DNA of 64,000 nucleotides from Leucobacter aridicollis. GTDB taxonomy: Bacteria; Actinomycetota; Actinomycetes; Actinomycetales; Microbacteriaceae. Position 1 is the stretch's first letter. The number at the start of each line of letters is the position of its first letter. Location: assembly GCF_013409595.1 (NCBI RefSeq), contig NZ_JACCBD010000001.1, positions 806,001-870,000 on the forward strand, given 5' to 3'. Shown in pieces: positions 61,030 to 64,000 of this stretch. The notes beneath the pieces were generated by a model that saw only the letters and a list, made by a program, of their open reading frames with translations, was not told where the DNA came from and searched no databases. A program made the translations under genes and the position numbers.

Positions 61030-62376
61030 GTGGCAACTATCCGAGAAACCATCACGCAGCCGGCGATCGGCGAGGCCGAGCGCCTCGCGCAGGCGGAGCG
61101 AACCTACGTGCTCGACACGTCGGTGCTCCTCAGCGATCCGTCGGCGATTTTCCGGTTCGCCGAGCACAGCATCGTCTTGCCTGTCGTCGTCGTGACGGAG
61201 CTTGAGAAGAAACGGCACGATCCCGAACTCGGGTACTTTGCGCGCCGCGCGCTCAGGCTCCTCGACGGACTGCGTGAGCGGCACGAGCGACTCGACTTCC
61301 CGGTACCTGTTGGCGAGGATGGCGGTACGCTGCGGGTCGAGCTGAACCACTCGAGCGCCGAGGTGCTGCCGAGCGGCATGCGGCTCGGCGACAACGACAC
61401 CCGGATCCTCGCCGTCGCCCAGAGCCTCGCGAGCGAGGGTCTCGACGTGACGGTGATCTCGAAGGATCTCCCGATGCGCGTGAAGGCCGCCGCGCTCGGC
61501 CTCGGTGCCGAGGAGTACCGCAACGATCAGACCGGCGACGACAGCTACCTCGGCACGACCGCGATCGAACTCACGGACGCTGACGTCGACGCCCTCTGGG
61601 AAAACGAGCGGCTCGATGATGTGGAGGCGGCCCGCGGCCTCGTCGTCGGAACCGGGCTCGTCATTAGCTCGCCGACGGGGTCCGCGCTCGGTCGAGTCGA
61701 CGGCGACGCGTCGCTCAGGCTCGTGCGGGGCGACCGCGAGGTCTTCGGCGTGCACGGTCGGAGCGCGGAGCAGCGCCTCGCGATCGACCTGCTGCTCGAC
61801 CCAGAGGTGGGGATCGTGTCGCTCGGCGGCAAGGCCGGCACCGGCAAGTCGGCGCTCGCGCTCGCCGCGGGCTTGGAGGCCGTGCTCGAGCGGCAGCAGC
61901 ACCGCAAGGTCATGGTGTTCCGGCCCATGTATGCGGTGGGCGGCCAGGAGCTCGGCTACCTCCCCGGCGATCAGCAGGACAAGATGAACCCGTGGGGGCA
62001 GGCGGTGTTCGACACCCTCGGCTCGATCGTCTCGCAGAACGTGCTCGACGAGGTGGTTGCGCGCGATCTCGTTGAGGTGCTCCCGCTCACGCACATCCGC
62101 GGCCGGTCCCTGCACGACGCGTTCGTGATCGTCGATGAGGCGCAGTCGCTCGAGCGCAATGTGCTGCTCACGATGCTCAGCCGGATCGGGCAGCGCTCAC
62201 GGGTCGTGCTCACGCACGATGTCGGCCAGCGCGACAACCTGCGCGTGGGCCGGCACGATGGAATCGCGGCGGTCATCGAGAAGCTCAAGGGGCACTCGCT
62301 GTTCGGCCACGTCACGCTGACGCGCAGCGAGCGCAGCGATATCGCCGCCCTCGTTACGGAGCTGCTCGACTCGTAG
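61030..62376 (+). CDS. PhoH-like ATPase with N-terminal PIN domain (PhoH2)
   Basis: 448 residues from GTG 61030, preceded by AAGGAG. The N-terminal PIN RNase-like domain covers ~24-165: [18 protein letters not shown] with the first acidic residue, [14 protein letters not shown] and [14 protein letters not shown]. The C-terminal PhoH ATPase/helicase domain has Walker [10 protein letters not shown] at 266-274 and Walker [12 protein letters not shown] at ~364. Such proteins unwind and cut RNA. Mycobacterial PhoH2 is accompanied by a small antitoxin-like gene; none is visible here. Confidence 0.92.
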   Translation: MATIRETITQPAIGEAERLAQAERTYVLDTSVLLSDPSAIFRFAEHSIVLPVVVVTELEKKRHDPELGYFARRALRLLDGLRERHERLDFPVPVGEDGGTLRVELNHSSAEVLPSGMRLGDNDTRILAVAQSLASEGLDVTVISKDLPMRVKAAALGLGAEEYRNDQTGDDSYLGTTAIELTDADVDALWENERLDDVEAARGLVVGTGLVISSPTGSALGRVDGDASLRLVRGDREVFGVHGRSAEQRLAIDLLLDPEVGIVSLGGKAGTGKSALALAAGLEAVLERQQHRKVMVFRPMYAVGGQELGYLPGDQQDKMNPWGQAVFDTLGSIVSQNVLDEVVARDLVEVLPLTHIRGRSLHDAFVIVDEAQSLERNVLLTMLSRIGQRSRVVLTHDVGQRDNLRVGRHDGIAAVIEKLKGHSLFGHVTLTRSERSDIAALVTELLDS

Positions 62377-62391
62377 CGGGGCAGGATCGGG

Positions 62392-62427
62392 GCGGGCCGG
62401 CGCTAGCGTGAAGCTGCGCCGGCCCGC
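62392..62427. terminator. Bidirectional terminator between phoH and the GntR gene
   Basis: GCGGGCCGGCGC (62392-62403) and GCGCCGGCCCGC (62416-62427) form a perfect 12-bp stem with a 12-nt loop. It starts 16 bp after the phoH stop and overlaps the end of the converging GntR gene. Confidence 0.75.
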
Positions 62428-63113
62428 TCTGCGTGGTCCCAGCGCTCGGTGGCGGCAAGGTTTGCCGAGGCGCTCGCGCCGGCGGCCTCGGAGTCGCGGC
62501 GCCGGATCGCCTCCAGCACCTCCTCGTGGCCGCGCGGGTCCTCTCTGCTGAAGCCGTCGCGGGTGATCGCCGACTCGACGGATTCTCGTAGCCGCGGCAG
62601 CAGGGCTGCGTAGATCTCGAACAGGATCGGGTTGTGTGCGGCCCGCGCGACCTCCTCGTGGAACGCGGCGTCCGCCTGCGCCCACACGGCGGCGTTCTCG
62701 CGCGTCGGCGGCTCCGCGGTCACGAAGGATCGGTACTCGAGCGCCTCCGCGATCCTCGCGATGTCGTCGTCGTCCGCCCGCTCGGCTGCGAGGCGCGCGA
62801 GCTGCGGTTCGATGGCGGCGCGGGCCTCGAGCACATCGCCGATCGAGCCGCCCGAGCGGGCGAGCGCCCCGGGAACTTCGCTCCGCGCGGTCACAAACGT
62901 CCCGTCGCCGCGGCGCACGTCGAGCATGCCGCTGTACTGCAGCGCCCGGATCGCTTCTCGCAGGGTGCCGCGGGCGACGCCCAAATCCGCGATGAGTTCG
63001 GGCTCGGGCGGGATCCGCTCGCCGACTCGCCAGCGCCCCTCGACGATCTCAGTGCGGAGTCGCTCGACGACCTGGTCGCTCAGCGAGGACTGGCGTATCG
63101 GATCAAGGCTCAT
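62403..63113 (-). CDS. GntR family regulator, FadR/FCD subfamily
   Basis: 236 residues if started at ATG 63113, because TATCAT (63127-63122 on the minus strand) places a leaderless transcript start there; ATG at 63137 is further upstream and unlikely. DNA-binding domain: LSDQVVERLRTEIVEGRWRVGERIPPEPELIADLGVARGTLREAIRALQYSGMLDVRRGDGTFV. The FCD domain follows (LEARAAIEPQLARLAAERADDDD, ADAAFHEEVARAAHNPILFEIYAAL, GHEEVLEAI). It is divergent from the MFS gene and likely represses it. Confidence 0.9.
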   Translation of the reverse strand: MSLDPIRQSSLSDQVVERLRTEIVEGRWRVGERIPPEPELIADLGVARGTLREAIRALQYSGMLDVRRGDGTFVTARSEVPGALARSGGSIGDVLEARAAIEPQLARLAAERADDDDIARIAEALEYRSFVTAEPPTRENAAVWAQADAAFHEEVARAAHNPILFEIYAALLPRLRESVESAITRDGFSREDPRGHEEVLEAIRRRDSEAAGASASANLAATERWDHAERAGAASR

Positions 63114-63128
63114 GTGTGCAATGATAGT

Positions 63129-63148
63129 ACGTCTCAAAGGTTAGACGT
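63129..63148. promoter_or_regulatory. GntR operator in the GntR/MFS gap
   Basis: ACGTCT (63129-63134) and AGACGT (63143-63148) are perfectly inverted around CAAAGGTT, in the middle of the 46-bp gap between divergent starts. A GntR dimer bound here would cover both promoters. Confidence 0.6.
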
Positions 63149-63159
63149 TTGACGTTTGG

Positions 63160-64000
63160 ATGAATATGACCCACTTCTCTGCCCCCGCCCGCCGGCGGCC
63201 CGCGCTCATGCTGATCGCGCTCGTGCTCGTCGCGCTCAACCTGCGCCTGGCGATCACGAGCGCCGCCGCGCTGCTCACGCTGCTCACCGAGAGTGGGGCG
63301 CTGAACTCGGCGACTGTCGTGCTCATTCCAGCGATCCCGACGGCCGTGTTCGCCGTCGCCGGTGTGAGCACCGCGAGGCTCGCCGGACGCTGGGGCGTCG
63401 AGCGGACGGTGGCGGTCGGGCTCGCCGTCCTGAGCGTCGGGCTGCTCATCCGCGCGATCCCGAGCCCGTGGATCGTCGTGCTCGGCACCGTCGTCGCGAC
63501 CGGCGGGCTCGCCGTCGTGAACATCCTCTTGCCCGCCGTCGTCCGCGCGCACTTCGGGCGCAGCATCGGCACGGTGACCACGGTCTACTCGACCGCGATG
63601 TCGCTTGGCGCGGCGACCGCGGCCGCCACCGCCGTTCCGGTCGCGGTCGCCGTCGGCAGCCCGACCGTTGGGCTCGCGGCCTGGGCCGTGCCGGCGCTCA
63701 TCGCTCTCGCCGTGTGGGCAGTCGTGATGCCGATCGCGCGACCCGCGCGCCCCGCGGCCCCCGCGCCCGAGGCTGGGGTACGCCGCGAGCGCGCCGCCTA
63801 CCCTGCCGGAACCTGGCTCCTCGCGAGCTTCTTCGCGATCCAGTCGCTCCTGAGCTACGTCGTCATGGGGTGGCTTCCGACGATCGCGACCGACGCGGGG
63901 CTGTCGCCCGAGCGCGCCGGTCTGTTGCTCGGCATCACGATGGCGGTGGGCGTGCCTGCGACGGTGCTCGTCATGCCGCTTGCGCGCGGCGCCGGCCGGA
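63160..64000 (+). CDS. MFS transporter, CynX/NimT type (3' end outside window)
   Basis: The frame is open from ATG 63160 (or ATG 63166) to the last base, about 280 residues, so the gene is cut by the window end. ALMLIALVLVALNLRLAITSAAALLTLL as first helix and VNILLPAVVRAHFGRSIGTVTTVYSTAMSLGAATAAA are typical of the CynX/NimT (cyanate/nitroimidazole) MFS branch; about eight helices are visible. It is divergent from an FCD-type GntR with a clear operator. The substrate is unknown. Confidence 0.85.
   Translation, partial: MNMTHFSAPARRRPALMLIALVLVALNLRLAITSAAALLTLLTESGALNSATVVLIPAIPTAVFAVAGVSTARLAGRWGVERTVAVGLAVLSVGLLIRAIPSPWIVVLGTVVATGGLAVVNILLPAVVRAHFGRSIGTVTTVYSTAMSLGAATAAATAVPVAVAVGSPTVGLAAWAVPALIALAVWAVVMPIARPARPAAPAPEAGVRRERAAYPAGTWLLASFFAIQSLLSYVVMGWLPTIATDAGLSPERAGLLLGITMAVGVPATVLVMPLARGAGR

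Noticed and set aside
1..64000. CRISPR arrays, tRNA or rRNA genes, insertion sequences, phage genes
   Set aside because: No regularly spaced repeats, no tRNA-like folds in the gaps, and no transposase, integrase or phage structural motif was seen.

Overview
The window looks like chromosome from a high-GC Gram-positive actinobacterium. GC is high, genes are dense with many 4-bp ATGA/GTGA overlaps, several genes appear to be leaderless, there is an IdeR/DtxR-type iron box, LeuA is of the long actinobacterial type, and a surface protein ends in LPTTG. The protein families fit Microbacteriaceae (Leucobacter-like). That placement is my inference from family resemblance; no rRNA gene is present to confirm it. 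I see no phage, insertion sequence, CRISPR array or tRNA.

Layout. 1-2540: end of a cytochrome oxidase assembly gene, a DsbA-like thiol oxidoreductase, then a decayed stretch with the remnants of a WYL regulator and an epoxide hydrolase and a shortened YdeI-like gene. 2557-10900: iron and flavin region, with an MFS exporter, a RibB-like protein, a siderophore-interacting flavoreductase and a TetR whose putative operators recur in both intergenic gaps, followed by an AraC regulator and an IdeR-box-controlled ferric-siderophore ABC importer. 10941-13134: DHA2 drug exporter with divergent TetR. 13170-22104: two complete E1alpha-E1beta-E2 2-oxoacid dehydrogenase modules, back to back around a TetR, the second followed by an enoyl-CoA hydratase. 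22189-24706: AraC/glyoxalase pair, YaeQ, and a DapA-like aldolase flanked by two copies of a palindromic repeat.

24897-29791: a 1113-residue fusion of an S9 prolyl-oligopeptidase-type peptidase with a beta-lactamase-type serine hydrolase, preceded by a stand-alone homologue of its C-terminal half. 30032-35469: MMPL exporter with divergent MarR, acyl-CoA ligase, beta-carbonic anhydrase. 35569-40438: LPTTG-anchored RCC1-propeller protein, then a tight DUF4177/DUF2165/LssY_C/GNAT cluster. 40625-45670: flavoprotein monooxygenase with AhpD-like protein, and a TetR/MMPL divergent pair. 45903-52589: GntR with an orphan ABC ATPase, leuA with a leucine-rich leader peptide and attenuator hairpin, aldo/keto reductase, phosphoribosyltransferase, PucR regulator. 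52673-55040: CoA-transferase plus glutaryl-CoA-dehydrogenase-like pair (probable glutarate catabolism). 55293-60716: sugar-dehydrogenase lipoprotein, a YtrA-type GntR operon with two DUF1648 membrane proteins and a CPBP protease, and a TetR. 61030-64000: PIN-PhoH ATPase, FCD-type GntR and a CynX/NimT-type MFS transporter cut by the window end.

Regulation is mostly local: nine regulators sit divergently beside a likely target gene and several of the shared gaps hold clear palindromes. The observations I rate most interesting are the double-serine-hydrolase fusion with its neighbouring homologue, the propeller inserted into a split TIG domain, the leuA leader, the TetR/RibB/SIP/MFS flavin cluster, and the dispersed palindromic repeats.
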